Both the position numbers and the translations under genes were made by a program. From Myoxocephalus aenaeus (Eukaryota; Chordata; Actinopteri; Perciformes; Cottidae): a stretch of DNA of 64,000 nucleotides. Below, piece by piece: positions 17,321-29,948 of the stretch. The number at the start of each line of letters is the position of its first letter. Position 1 is the first letter of the stretch. The stretch lies in assembly GCA_038501785.1 (NCBI GenBank), contig JBAMJR010000195.1, positions 5,890,001 through 5,954,000 on the forward strand, written 5' to 3'. The notes beneath the pieces are model-generated. The model had not been told where the DNA came from and did no database searches. It saw nothing but the letters and a program-made list of their open reading frames with translations.

Positions 17321-19295
17321 CTACAAAACAGAACAAGCAACACGCGTGAGGACAAAAGAAACGGCCTACTTTAGATTTGAAACATCAAAAGCTCAATCTA
17401 CCAGGTGACATACCACGAAATCCAATGGCTCCTCCCGTAACACAGCCGCTGTACACCGCGTTCTGCCAGTCAGATTTGCCACGGTGCTGCGAATGAAAAA
17501 CAGACACAAGACAAAAGTTAGTATATTGATCCAGAGGTGGAAAAAAAGTGAGAGTTACCAATAAGGGGCTACAATTAGAATGATCAGCGAGCAGAGATCC
17601 CAGTGGAGCACCAGAGGGCGCTGTCGGACCGTTTTGAAGAGGAGCGAAACACAACTACCATGCGGTTCCCAAAACATCTCAAACACTTTACACAGGGATG
17701 TTGAACAATCAATACAATAACTAAAATAATTGTTCTGTCGATGCGCCATTAGAGAGGGTTTGAAACCCGGCTATGAAACAATTCCTGAAAGATTAAAGAG
17801 TAAGTGAGGTGGATCGTATCAGCTTCTAGCTCAATTATCAACCTCAAATTACCACTCCTCTCTGCTGATGTTTGCCATCTGTCTTTATGATTTTCCATAT
17901 TATTCCCATTGAAGAATGAAATCCCTCTGCTGTGTTATTGTTTTTGTTTTACTGATGTCCCTAATATTTGACCACAAATTATGTATTTGTTCCTTTGGGT
18001 GCTGTTGTTGAAATAAAACAACAAAATAAAACTCCCATCACACCTAATATGTACCGGCCTCGTGGCAGTGTTTGTAATTGTAAAAAAAAAGACACTTGAG
18101 CAATAAAGATGAAGATTAAATCCTTGTTCACTAAAGTATTCACATTATTTTGTCTATTCCCTGTTTTGCTACAAACAACTGGGAACTGATTTATTCGTTT
18201 ATTTTGAGCTCCTGCCAGTTAATCCGTTCAATGTAGTTACCTCGTAGAGCGTCTTAAATATAACTCAATGTGATTTGTTTATCTTATCATGCAGTCCAGT
18301 GGTGTGTCGCATCAAATTCACACAACGTCTGATTGTGACCTACTGATTCTATGATGCACTCTGAGCAGGAGAACATGGCGCCCACGATGGCGAAGTTCTT
18401 GGCGTATGACATCCCCCTCTGGCCCATGTCTTTCAGGACTTCCCGTGCCGATGGAGTTTTCAGCGGGTCTTTGGGGTCGAAGCCAACATTGGTATCGATG
18501 CCTGCTGTGAAAACACCAAAAGCTCCTCCAAGGACGAACCCTGCAGAGAACAACAACAACAAAAACACCTGAGTGTCCGCACGAGAAATCACAACAATAT
18601 TGACAGAGGAAGAGGAATGCAAGACACTGCTCTCCTCGGGTCTGAGACATACTACTGCCCTTCAGGTTATTGATCATGTATGTGTAATACACAGGAAGCA
18701 TTGCTGTAGGGGTACCACTGCAAACTGACAAGCACTTTCTATTATCAAATAATCTGTAAAATACGATTCCCAACACCCAAGGTGCCATCTTCAAATTGCT
18801 TCAGGGGAATGTTGTTTTCTGTCAGTTAATAGTTTCAGCCCTACATGACGGAAACCACATACTAAAAATCCCAAACCCAGTGTCCCTTCAAATCCACTTT
18901 CACATATGCAGGAGAGCTCGGAGCTCTGACAACAGTTTTGCATTTTTTATTGTGCAGTCACCTGAAGCTGGACGGTAAATAAACACACTCAAGACACTGG
19001 CCAGTGACCAGCTGGGATGTCAGTGTCGTTGCTTACCTCCCACACAGGCCAGGACCGCCTTGAAGGCGCAGCTCTCCATTCCCCTCTCGATCATCTTCTG
19101 CTCGTCGCTTTTATAAGGCACCGGCAGTCCCCCCATAATGCCGGGCCTCAGGTCCTTCACGGACCTCTTGTCCCCGACGAGATGCTCCAGAATCATACTG
19201 TACTGAATCGGCGGGTCCTCCATACTCAAGCCAGCCGAAGCTGGACCTTGTAAGTCGGAGGCAGCAGCGTTTGCGGCACCCGTGGAGGCAGCCAT
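17244..19295 (-). CDS. timm22: Tim22, mitochondrial inner-membrane import translocase subunit
   Basis: complement(join(17244..17320,17414..17486,18344..18540,19037..19295)), 606 bp, 201 aa. Tim22 is the channel-forming core of the TIM22 complex, which inserts carrier proteins into the mitochondrial inner membrane. The N-terminus is Ala/Ser-rich. The family body follows: 'LVGDKR', 'EQKMIERGMESCAFKA', 'GFVLGGAFGVFTAGIDTNV', 'VLKDMGQRGMSYAKNFAIVGAMFSC', 'SDWQNAVYSGCVTGGAIGFRAGLKAG' and 'EYYLR' at the end. These cover four membrane segments and the two cysteines (CAF and SGC) known to form a disulfide. All introns are GT-AG and phases match (1, 0, 1). The start is ATG 19295, because the preceding in-frame codon of the open frame is TTG. 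Length is close to human TIMM22 (194). Confidence 0.96.
17414..17486 (-). CDS. timm22: timm22 coding exon 3
   Basis: 73 bp, 'HRGKSDWQNAVYSGCVTGGAIGFR', in three-part agreement with the family. Donor GTATGT from 17413. Confidence 0.92.
17487..18343 (-). other. timm22 intron 2
   Basis: 857 bp, GTAGGT...TTCGCAG in sense. AT-rich; nothing recognised inside. Confidence 0.85.
18344..18540 (-). CDS. timm22: timm22 coding exon 2
   Basis: Acceptor CTCTGCAG before 18540; donor GTAGGT from 18343. Encodes 'FVLGGAFGVF' through 'SCSECIIES', membrane segments 1-2 and the intermembrane loop. Confidence 0.93.
18541..19036 (-). other. timm22 intron 1
   Basis: 496 bp, GTAAGC...CTCTGCAG in sense, with an AAC/GTT-rich run next to the acceptor. 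No element recognised. Confidence 0.85.
19037..19295 (-). CDS. timm22: timm22 coding exon 1
   Basis: ATG GCT GCC start; ends GGA G before donor GTAAGC at 19036-19031. Encodes the soluble N-terminus and the start of the first membrane segment. Confidence 0.93.
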
Positions 19296-19880
19296 GTTTC
19301 TCAATGACAGGCAGTGCTGTTTGTAAATTAAGTCAACGAGGAGGAGTTTGCAGATTCGTCACTTTTGTAACGTCTGCTGATACAGTCTGTGGCTGATGTC
19401 GGGAAATATAAATAATATGGACACAATTTAAGCATGTATTTATATATGTACATTAATGAGCAACAGTGGAGATATATATATATATACACTGAAAAGCAAA
19501 AAGTATACCTATGTTTGGGGATTTATTTAAATTCGTGTCAGCACTTTCGACACAAGACTTCAGCCCTGCAGTGAATTATTCCTCTATTGAGGTTACACAA
19601 GATGTTTGCTGAAACCTTATGGGCATTATGGAGCCTGTAGCTTCTGTTGTTGAGCTGTATTGCGTTACACATGTGCTTCTGATATTTGTTCCACCTCACC
19701 TAGCGATATTAATAGGTGTAGACTTACCTAAGTATTTTGGGGAAATATTAAAGTTTAAAATATATCTTATCCCGACAATAAATCATATGTATTCAGCTTG
19801 AATGTACCCGCCGATAGGCGTTGATTCCCCTCGGTAGGGGAGTGAATCATTCAATAAAAAGACTACATGTCCCAGAAATC
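19296..19880. other. Intergenic segment between timm22 and specc1 promoters
   Basis: About 600 bp between the timm22 start codon and the CpG-rich block. A short TA run at 19470-19487. The two genes are head to head, so this must hold the timm22 promoter; no TATA box or named site is evident. Confidence 0.5.
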
Positions 19881-20520
19881 TCCCCGAGCACTGCACCAAA
19901 CTCGCTTCACGCGCTCCACCTACTGGCTCCAGCGCGAGCTGGAGGTGACACTTAAATGACTCGCGTGCGCGAGGCGGCGGCGGCGGCAGCATCATCCTGA
20001 ACAAACAACAGCAGTCGCAATACTGAACAGGTGAGATTAAGCTAATGGCGTCTACTCATTTACTTTTGACCGACAACAGCATGTCCTCTTCTTTTCGCCA
20101 GTGTGTTGAGTTAAAATGTGTAAACTTCATCGTGGACGCGGTAGTCGGTGGACATGAACGAAGCTGTCAAAGAGAGTCGCGCTCGCGCGGTATCAGTTGA
20201 GAACCAAACGGACCTGATGGCAGCTGTCTGTTGGCGGCACAGTCTCTGCTCCTTTAATTAATGTAACGACCGGAGCAGACGTGGCGTTCCTGTGCGACAA
20301 CGACTGTCACATAATAGCCGAAGGACAGGTTGTTGTTGTCTGGTTAATTAAACGTGTCATTGACTGCGCCTCTGGACAAACACATCGATTAACACCGGCG
20401 CGTACGGGACGTGAGACCGTGACGCGCCTTCACGTGCCCGTCCGCAATTGTTTTGTTGACTTGCTAACGCAGCACCGCGCAAAGTCGTGAGTTCAACAGG
20501 GGACCCGGTGGGATCGATAC
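19881..20520. promoter_or_regulatory. CpG-rich promoter region of specc1
   Basis: The block is dense in CpG and GC relative to its surroundings ('CTCGCGTGCGCGAGGCGGCGG' region near 19960-19990, 'CGCGCTCGCGCGG' near 20180). It sits at the start of the large plus-strand transcription unit and opposite timm22. CpG islands of this kind mark vertebrate promoters. A (CGG)n-like run lies at 19973-19987. Confidence 0.55.
19950..20030 (+). other. specc1: Candidate non-coding first exon of specc1
   Basis: GC-rich sequence ending CTGAACAG followed by GTGAGATT (donor at 20031), a good splice donor directly downstream of the CpG block. There is no ATG frame. The first coding exon (33763 on) has its own acceptor, so an upstream non-coding exon must exist and this is the best candidate. 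The 5' edge is a guess. Confidence 0.4.
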
Positions 20521-23500
20521 TCCACATCTGCTTCATAGCATCCCGCCTGTTGGCTCGGGTCTTAATCCTCCGCGGTCATAAATTAGTAAAAGTCATAATA
20601 CAGTGATGATGATGTCGTCTGGTGGTGTAATGTTTTACCCGCCAACTCTCATCATTTGCTGTCGTGTGTTGGGGACATATTAGTTTTTATTGTATCTATC
20701 TAACGTGCCAGTGAAGATACTCAGAAATTATAACATTAAGATTTTCTGCTATGTTTTCTTTCAATCTTATTTAAAGAATAATATATATATATATATATAG
20801 ATAGATATAGATATATAACATGGAAGTCTAAATGCCCCTCTCAACTCAGCCAGGAATAGTCTACATACATGCAGGAGAGATGCCGTGGCTTATTATTGAT
20901 TTATTGTTTGTTTTTTGGTCTAAACATTACATTTAAATTCATTGACTCTAAAAAACATTGGAATTGGTTTATAGACTACCCACCATGTGTACGTTTTTAA
21001 AATGTAAAGTCCCCTCAGGTTGCTAAAACCTTCAACATCTCTCCGGAAATACAGAGGACATGACCTCAACTCAAGTTCTTTTAATAATACAAATATTCAC
21101 TTTCATCATTCAATTTCAAGGATTTGAATCAATGAAAGTTTTCTTCTCAGATCTTTATGAACGGTAGCAACAGGCACTGTTTAGCACCTGCTTTCTCACA
21201 GGGTTATCATACTTTGCTTCCTAAAATACACCTGAGAATGTACAAATTAATTTACCAGAGTAGCTGTACTGCTTAGGGTTTCCTGTGTTTTTATGTACAT
21301 TTTAAATTTGCTGCCAATGGCAAGTTTCCTTTGGAACCACTTGTGCGCGCTGCAAGCAGTTTTTCTTCACATGATCAGCCAGCCAGCCATTTGTTCCTCA
21401 TTAGATCAGTGCCATGTGAAGCTGTCAAACAAGGCCCTGTTGTGGTAAGTTAAGTTCATTTTGAAAGGTTATTGTTAATGTCTTTAATAGGTCCTTAATT
21501 GCTTAATTATAGCAAACTATTCTGACTAAACTCACGTGTGTAATTTTACTCCCGCCACGTAACATTTCACCAGGTGACCTACATTACCAGAGTGCTCCAG
21601 AAACATCACTGTCTAAATGAGTTATGCTTGAATAATAAACCTTTTTCTATTTTGGTCATTGCTTGCTGTGGAGCAAAATTTGACTTGAAGTAAAGTTGTA
21701 AGACATCCTAATTGCAGAGCTTACGTTGCAGTCTTGTGTTTATAGAAGAGGCCAGCCTTACATTGAAACGCGCATGTGTTCTTTGGGGGAAACCAAATGG
21801 GCAACAAATGACAGCTTTCACTTTCCTCTGTTCCATTTGATTATGCCAGGTTCAAACATGAGCAGTGCACCAGTCATTTATGAGGCGGTCAATGTGAATG
21901 TTGTTTGTTGGTAATTATACCCTTTGTTTTTTTCATGGTTAACCATCCAAGAAGGGGAAATAGTTGGAAGTCTGTCTTTGGCGTCTGGGTTGTGTTCAGG
22001 GCAGGCGGTGCTAGACACAAAAAGCACCAAATGAGGCTTGTGTCAATGTAATGATGGCAATTGAGACTGTAGCACTAAGTAAAGTGATGGAAACAGTGTT
22101 TTAACCATTGACTTTTACTGATGGATGTCATGTGAAGGGGCTCCTGTCTTTTTTGTGTCTATGGTGTCTGGTGTCAGAGGAAAATTGCATGAACACATCT
22201 GTCAGCAATCAATAGGATTACTAAATTTGCAATGCATTTTGATTTATTATTGATTTCACGATGTTCTTGTCATTGATGGAGGTAGAAGGATCTGTTGCCT
22301 GAACGCGTACTTAAGCATGTCCTTGTAGAGCCTGAAACACTGAATCTCCCTCGTTGTTTTCTGTTTTCTAGAACCGCTCACATCCTCTGTTCAACGCATT
22401 ATCCAGGCAGTTCCTGTCATTGGATAGCTATTTATAGCCAGGGGTTATGTGGGGAGCACCACTGGCACAGCGGTGTGGTGTGACAGAAAATGATACCCGG
22501 TGATCTCCTTTGCTCGATTGGAAGAATTCAATGTGACGCGCTGAAGGAAATTCATGTTCTCCTCTCATTGCTGTCCCACACACTCAGGAACATCAACAGA
22601 GTGCTACCAGTGCCGGACGGTGTCCTGGATTTACTTTTGTTAACTACACACCAAGGGAATGCGAGTAGAAAATTAGCAGCGGCACTGGCGTCTTTCACCG
22701 ACACGCTGTAACTGACATATGTGAGTAAAGGGTGGGAGGGGTTGGGTAACAACATTTATCGTGACCTTGTCCAGCTGTGGGAAGAACGGTGAAAGGCAGA
22801 TACTGCAGTGATGTAGTCGTATACACTCTACGTCAGAGGCTCAGATGTTGAAATCACTTCCCAGTTACTCTCTAGAGAATGAGATGGCACCATGATAATG
22901 ACCTGTAGGTGCAATATAACCTTAAAAGATGGATCTGGGTTCACACTTATCAAGCATCCAGCAACCCCAATATATTTATGGCAAGTCTAAATGCTGCCAA
23001 GTGATGTAATCACTGGCCTGTCTCTCTACTTTAATTAGTCAAAACAGTGCAAATCAGGCATTTAAGATCAAATCAAGACTTAGATTTATATCAGTCCTTA
23101 CTTACTTACTCACCTTTTTGATTTCTCTGTGGCAATGACAATTTATTTAAAAATTGCAACGTGGGGTTGGGGGAATACAGTTTGACAAAGTGAGTGGTCA
23201 GGGCAGGAGTTGAGTTAGTCAAACTACGAGCACCAAGTTGAGCTTGCATGAAACTTTGGCCACAAGGAGTAATGGGGTGAGACACTTATCGTTACCAGAA
23301 CACGCATCACCCCACTGCCCACAATAATGAGGATCGAGGAGGCTGCTGAGCCGTACCAGTTTGAACCTGTGGGCTGAGGTCAAGTCCATCAGTTGCTGTG
23401 TAGCGTTTAACTGAAATGACCCGTCAGTCAATGTGGGGTGACAGACAGTCCTGTTTGGGATTTAGTTAGAGGGGCAACCAAAATCAGACACATGTCCAGC

Positions 23501-23649
23501 ATATTCTGCACGTCACTTCACAATAGAAAGGGCCTCATTTAAATAATGTTTTTGTGAGAACTTTAGTAATGACAAGCAGTAGTTTTTATTTGCAGAAATG
23601 TAGTTTGAGCGCTGCCCTCAACCAAAGAAACTCCAATGTTGACTAACAC

Positions 23650-23845
23650 TCGAGCAATTTGTCGACTAATCGATTAGTTGATTTAACTGATGGATCTGTA
23701 AAACTGAGTTTCTCACAAAGAATCACACATAAGCACCAAGATGAGTATTGTGTCCACCAGCCCTGTACGCATGCGCTTCTTGGATATAAGTGATTAATCA
23801 TGTAATAAATCATAATAGTCGACTAATCGACTAAGAGGGGGTAGC
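23650..23845. repeat. Degraded interspersed repeat with TCGACTAATCGA ends
   Basis: 'TTGTCGACTAATCGATTAGTTGA' near 23660 and 'AGTCGACTAATCGACTAAGAGG' near 23817 bound about 190 bp. Pairs of this motif recur in fish transposon debris as I recall; no family assigned. Confidence 0.35.
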
Positions 23846-25989
23846 CTTAGTTTGAGGTAAAACGACTATCTCTAAAGAAACTCATGACCAGATGGTGGAT
23901 TTGCTGCTGGCTTTGTCAGAGCAGAGCAATTTTGGAAGCATGTGCAGGTCAGCAAGTGCACACTGTGTCCTGGTTCATAAAGGGATCAACTTGACAACAA
24001 TTTCCCTGGCATATATTATCAGGTAAAGTCATTAGGAATATAGGGTTTAAAGGCAGTGTGATGTGGTAACAGAGAGAGGGGCTGACGGGGAATAGTTCAT
24101 GAATCCGGAGCAACACAACTGTTACGTGGGATACAGAGTGACTGGCCATCACAACAGCTCATCACGAGACGCTTCGTGCATATACAGTAGCTTGAATCGT
24201 TTTGTGCAAGCAGTCAGTTTGCCAGAGCTTTCTTGCTTGTCCCGATGTAACCCTTAATTTAGCCTTTTATAGCTGTGAATGTTGACGCTCTTGTTTGTAA
24301 CAGGATTAGCCTTCACCCTCTTCAGCGTGAGGATCTTAGGGGAAAAAACTAACACGACCAGAAACACATTTCTCTTACCCACTCTCTTCCTCACACATGC
24401 AGGGGAAATAACTCTGTGTAATCTTGAGAAGAAAGAGTTGTAATCTGCCCTCGAGAGGCGAGGTCTGGTCTGCATACGGTTGGAGTGGCACGTCCTTTAC
24501 TGCAGTGGAAGAGGCTTTAATTGAGGAGATAAGAGGAGATGGACTGATTGGCGTAGGAATGAGCGCTGATCTGGCTTTTGGTCAGTTGGATAAATAAAAG
24601 CACCCCTATTTCTGACAGAATGTGCTGCTCAGTATGCTGTCAGCAGGTTACAGATATGTTGCATAATATATTTTAACTCTGTGCTTTTGCCTTGCAAAGA
24701 CACAGATGGCTCCCAGCCTCCACAGTATTTGCCAGGCTTTCTTTTCTCAGTTTCTTCTCAATCTGCCAAAAGGCTAGGGGAGAGAAAAAGGCTGCATTGG
24801 CACAGCAATGTTTTCTTTCTGAGCGGTATACTATATATTAGCTGCATACGCTGTGAAGGATGGTATCGGCCAAGCATCTTCTTCCTCTGGCTCTCTTTTT
24901 AGTTCAAGAACGTCCAGGAAACAGTCTGCATACTTGACAAGCATCACAGTCCAACTCACTGGCTCCAAGGAATGCTAGCGTTTCTGTAAATGGGTCATCT
25001 GGGCCACGTCTGAGGTAAAGCAAATATATGGCCTTTTGACATTACTGTCAGGCTTCTTTTGCCTCCACTGTAGAAAGTGTCTTGCAGGGGTGATGAAACA
25101 GATTAATTGATACATTATTGAGTTATCCCATCCAAGGAAACAGGAAATGCAAGTTTACAAGTGTGACATTAACACATGCATGGGGAGTGTCGCCGTCTTT
25201 AACATATTTGCCTGGAAGCTGAAATAGGTCTGACCCATTGTTGTCTCTTTGAAGTCTCTCATACAGGTTACAATGAACACACCCACAGTGCACATCAAAT
25301 AGCTCGCATGCCACCAGCCTTGTGTGCTGTCGCAAACTCAAAAGACAGAGCAGGGTTCGGCCCTTTTTAGGTTGGACAGTGATTCTACTCATTGGCACTC
25401 GTACTATGATGTTCCATTGTGGAAAAACCATTGAGCTCTGTTAAGTGGTTGTCTTTTTATTCCCTCATGGATGCTATGCTGGTGTTTCTATGGAACCCGC
25501 CCACTCACTGTACATGTAGCCAGCCACGCAGACAGGAAAGAGCTGAAGTTTCTGCAGTGGGGCTCTGACTGGCTGTTTATCAGACAAGAACTTTGACACT
25601 ATCAGAGCAGGAAGTTTGGTCCTCGAGGGAGCCCCGGCTCTGAGAGATGTGAAACGGAAGATGAAGTAGATGAATTATGCAAGATGACTGTAACTTTATG
25701 AACTCCTACTTTCTGCCTGGTGAATCCAGGCAGGGCTTCTTCTCTTTTTTTGGTAGATATTGTAGGGCTTTAACGGCTGCGAGGTGGCACAGTTCAGCTG
25801 CGCATGCTTCCATCCAATTCTTTATGAAAGGATTCCTTTTGTTTGTGTCCATTAAGTTAATAGAATTCCACAAGATTCAGCCATGTCACAGAAAAATCGG
25901 AGCAACTAAATGAGAAGATTTGGTGTTTATTTTTACATACATGATGATTATACATTGTTCACTATTCATTTTAAAGACAAAACATTTAA

Positions 25990-26046
25990 TTGATCAAATA
26001 ATTGGCAGACTAACTCAACATTTAAATAATGAGTTGCAACCCTAGA
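25990..26046. repeat. Degraded repeat ending 'GAGTTGCAACCCTAGA'
   Basis: 'ATTAATTGATCAAATAATTGGCAGACTAA...GTTGCAACCCTA' resembles the end of a common fish interspersed repeat. Weak, by memory only. Confidence 0.25.
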
Positions 26047-29000
26047 TAGAAAATAGTTATTCTTTATATCTGTTCTGTTGGAGTTGGTGCTTGCTAATTA
26101 ATTGTCATTCATTAATTCATGAATTTTTAGAAAGTAGAATTTCTATAGACGGTAGTATCGAGGACATACAGTTTTAAAAGTTAGATTTGAGTTCAGGATG
26201 TGAAGAAAATAAGTTTGGACGTGTGAATATTGTATCAAATGGAGGATTGAACTTCCCAGCCCCTGCTCTCGGGTATGAACTGTCACAAGTAAAGAGCCAG
26301 GATCTCATAGTAAGCACTTCTTACTTTTTAAGTTTTGTTATTATTAAAGTTTGTGAACACCTGCCGTATAGGCCCAAAAGCCAGCCAAACAACCTGTTGA
26401 TTTATATCCAGATCAAAGGAAATCATCAACTCAGCACTTTGCTCAAATGCTCTGCTTTCATCTCATCTCGTCTTGAACTAAGTGATGCTGATTTAAGCAG
26501 CAGCTCTCCTCTTTGGCTATTTCAAATTCAAATGCTGAGGAGCAGTTTTTCTGTGCTTTGGTCGAGAAATTATAGTATCATACTAGAAGGCTTGATCGGG
26601 TTCTCTTTTTACTCTTTCTAGCAATAATCCACAGCAAGTCTCCACACAAAGGCAGTTGGCACAATAATCAGTAGCTTCAAACACTTTTTCATACATGCAT
26701 ACATGCCACTTGTGAAACGTTGCTTCCTGGCTGTAGGTTCAGGGCTCCATTCCCAGGAGTGCAATTTGAACCATTTAATGTCTGTTATATTTATACAGCT
26801 GTAAGAATTCTAGTGTGTTTGCCGTCTTGGTTTTGCTCATGTTCAACTCTGCACTGCTTTGTGTGAAAACTAGGCTGCCACTTCCCATGTACTGCTTTTG
26901 GGAAGGAGGTTCTGTCGCGTACTAGTTTCAGATCCCTTCAGACTAAAGGGGAAACCCAGAGGGAGAGCAGAGACCATATCACAGCATGGGATTCAGACTA
27001 ATCCCACACTCACTTCCTGTTTCACTTTAGCTGAGGTAATGACTTTGCACACAGCGCTTCCTTCAACCCAGGTGCTGTACAGATGCTTCAGAGCTGCCGA
27101 CGTGGTCGATTAATACATGAATGCATGTATGTAAGCACACAAAGTGAATACAGTACACTGTATTTGTACAAGTTCTCTGTTCTGCTTCACTAGCTATAGT
27201 GCTGATGTTAGATGTGCAGTTGCTGTCATGGTATTGGTATCAGAAGCAGCCGTAGCAACATATCAATATCACACCAACAGAAACGGAAGCAACGATAATA
27301 ATTACTTGTTGCCATTTTTAGTCTCCTTATATTTCGAGTTATTAAGAAAGTATGCAGTTATAAGTCGGTTAAAAAAGGAAAATATGACAGAAGAAGCAAC
27401 GTTTTATGAGAGTAACTGAACAAAAAGTTAGTTTGTGTTGACAGAATTTGAATCTTACGTGTCATCAGTTAATGTGTCAAAGGGGACTCTAGCAAATCAC
27501 CTTTGCTTGTTAATCCGTTCTCTCCCTTTCAAATTTTGATTTGAGTCTGATTACTGTGCCCGTCTCACATACAGCTGAAGAGGCTGGAGTGAACATTTTG
27601 CTCCTTGCTGTCTTATTTTCTGATATGTTTAAAAAGTGGTTGCCACTGATGGCAATCAAAGGCCAAAGTTTTGGTTGCCAATTTCCCAAAATGGTTGCCA
27701 ATGTTAACTTGGCAACTGTTACTGCCAAGTCCTGATGAGTTAGTATTACTTTATATCTATTTTTGTCTTCACAAAATTGTAATCTACAGTATCTTTACAA
27801 TTTGAAACAATTGTTGGAGTTTCTTATTGTATAATGAGTAGGCTCTACTTTCAATGATCCTGCATGGAAAAAGCAGTATTTTAAGCCACCCACTCGCCAC
27901 CGCTCTGCATTATACATTTGTTTTCACATCCTTTGCGACAGTGTTGTGTCTATGTGGAGAGTCTGACTCAGTGCTTTTTCCTGTGGACGGAGGGAGGGAA
28001 AAAGGAAGAGAATGAGAAGCAGGCGGCTCTTAGGAGCTTCGGTGTGTCTGCTGCCACCTCACCTCGTGAGTATCCAGCCACATCGCTCTATGTTCCAACA
28101 TTAGTTATTAATGTTTGGCCACTTTCATACTCTGGGGGTTTGCTATTTCCTGTTTCCTTTCTGTAAGTGTTTGGTATTAATTCATACAAAGGAACCTGGC
28201 AGTATGGAAGTGTATTTCAGTCGGCTTTTTTTATGGCCGAGAAATGGTCCAGTTACTGGAAATTAGGAGTCTCTAGTGGTGCTTTTCCTCCAAGTCCATG
28301 TCCTATATTGGGACACCTTGGACTGTGTTATTGTTCTTACGCTATGGCCACTCACCAATGGAAAAGTGATGTACTGTCGGCTGCACTGTTGGTCGGGATT
28401 GGGTTGACTTTTTTTATTTAGCGCCAACCTCATGGCGGTGGAAAAGTCATGTCGCGTGCTTTTGGGAAGAAATGTCTCAACAGCTATTGCATGGCTTCAG
28501 CAGGCTCTCCACACCTGATATTAATAATAATATGCCCTCAGGCATGTTTGTTCAACCTGGAGCAGCAAACTGGAATAGAAAACAAAGTCACATTTGTCTA
28601 CTATATCTAGACAGATGACTTTATTAGAACTAATATGTAAGCGTAATGAATCGTCATTTTAAAAGACAACCTTATAAACATTACAAAGTATTTTCATATG
28701 TTACCACCGGCAGTGAACAATCACCGGAACAGTACAAATGTTTTGACAGCATTTGGTAGTGTCCGCCAGCCGCAACACTGCAGAATCAGTGTAGTCGGAA
28801 GCATGCAGCGTACATCAAATCACACTTGACATCTATATCGGCAGCAGCGGGGTGTGAAACAGACTGCAGCGCTTCAAAAAAAACTTTCTGAACTGTTTCT
28901 CAACCCTTTGCAGCATCCTTTTTAAAAAAGCAGTTTTTGTGGCAGTGTAGGGGTGTGGTCAGACCAAGTTCCTCATTTTTACCACTTTGCCACAAACTGA

Positions 29001-29925
29001 AGCCGGTTTCATCCCGGACCAGAGTGCAGTACACTTTCTACTCGCATGCTTTACGGCCTTGGCATGCCGTACGTTGTGGGATCCAAATTAGACCAGTATG
29101 GTAGGGCATGAAATGCAGAGCCCTCCATAAATGATCCACCCTCGCATTAGGAAGCGCTTCTCACACAAAGATTGGCTTTGTCAGTGTTGGTAGCTGCTAA
29201 CAGCCCACTGTTCACTTGGGAAAGAACAAGGCAAGCTCATAACAATGTCATGAATTAATCTTTATTTTTCACACTCTCTTGCAAAGAGACATGAGTTGGA
29301 CATTGTGCACAAAAATGTCACTGCGGTACCACAAGTAGTTGCTTTATACGGCTGTGTTTTTTTTCATTTGAGAATACAATGAAACAGTTGTGTGTCGACC
29401 CACAAACCACAAACACACATGGTCCCATGTTAAATCAAATTACAAGCCACTGCCCTGAGAACAAAGTGCAGACACCTGCATTTCTAACAACAGCGGTTTG
29501 GGCTGTGCGATCATAATAAAAAGCTGTTTCCCTTATTCATGGCCCAGTAGTCTGAAAGCCATATGTTGGAGATCTGTTCCTCCTCCTGGTCTGTTCTCCC
29601 TTTCTTGCCGTGTGTTCTTCTCTCAAGTAAGAAAAGGTCTGGAAAAACGTGCAAATGTCTGAGAGTCTGTCCCTCTCCTCTTCTTTCTATGAGCGAGAGT
29701 GAAAGAGGCAACGCGGTTGGCAGCCTGCAGTACTTCCTCATCCTGTCTGTCGCGTTGAGGCAGAAAGCCGTTGCTTCTGACCCTTCGACTCGGCCCTCAG
29801 AGTCTCTTCGAAGAGCTCAGCTAAGGACTAATATTTTGGTTTGTTTTGCTTCGGGGGCTCCCTGGCAGCGGGGCAGGCTCTAGGACGGCGTCGAGTACCG
29901 AACACGTGAGTGAACCGCACCACTG

Positions 29926-29948
29926 TTTTTTTTTTTTTTTTTTTTTTT
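29926..29948. repeat. Poly-T run (T23)
   Basis: Uninterrupted T run followed by AGCATTTT; may be the poly-A end of a minus-strand retroposon, but no body was recognised. Confidence 0.7.

Noticed and set aside
17385..17749. Minus-strand frames overlapping timm22 exon 3
   Set aside because: Only 17414-17486 is exonic; the rest reads through introns and lacks family similarity.
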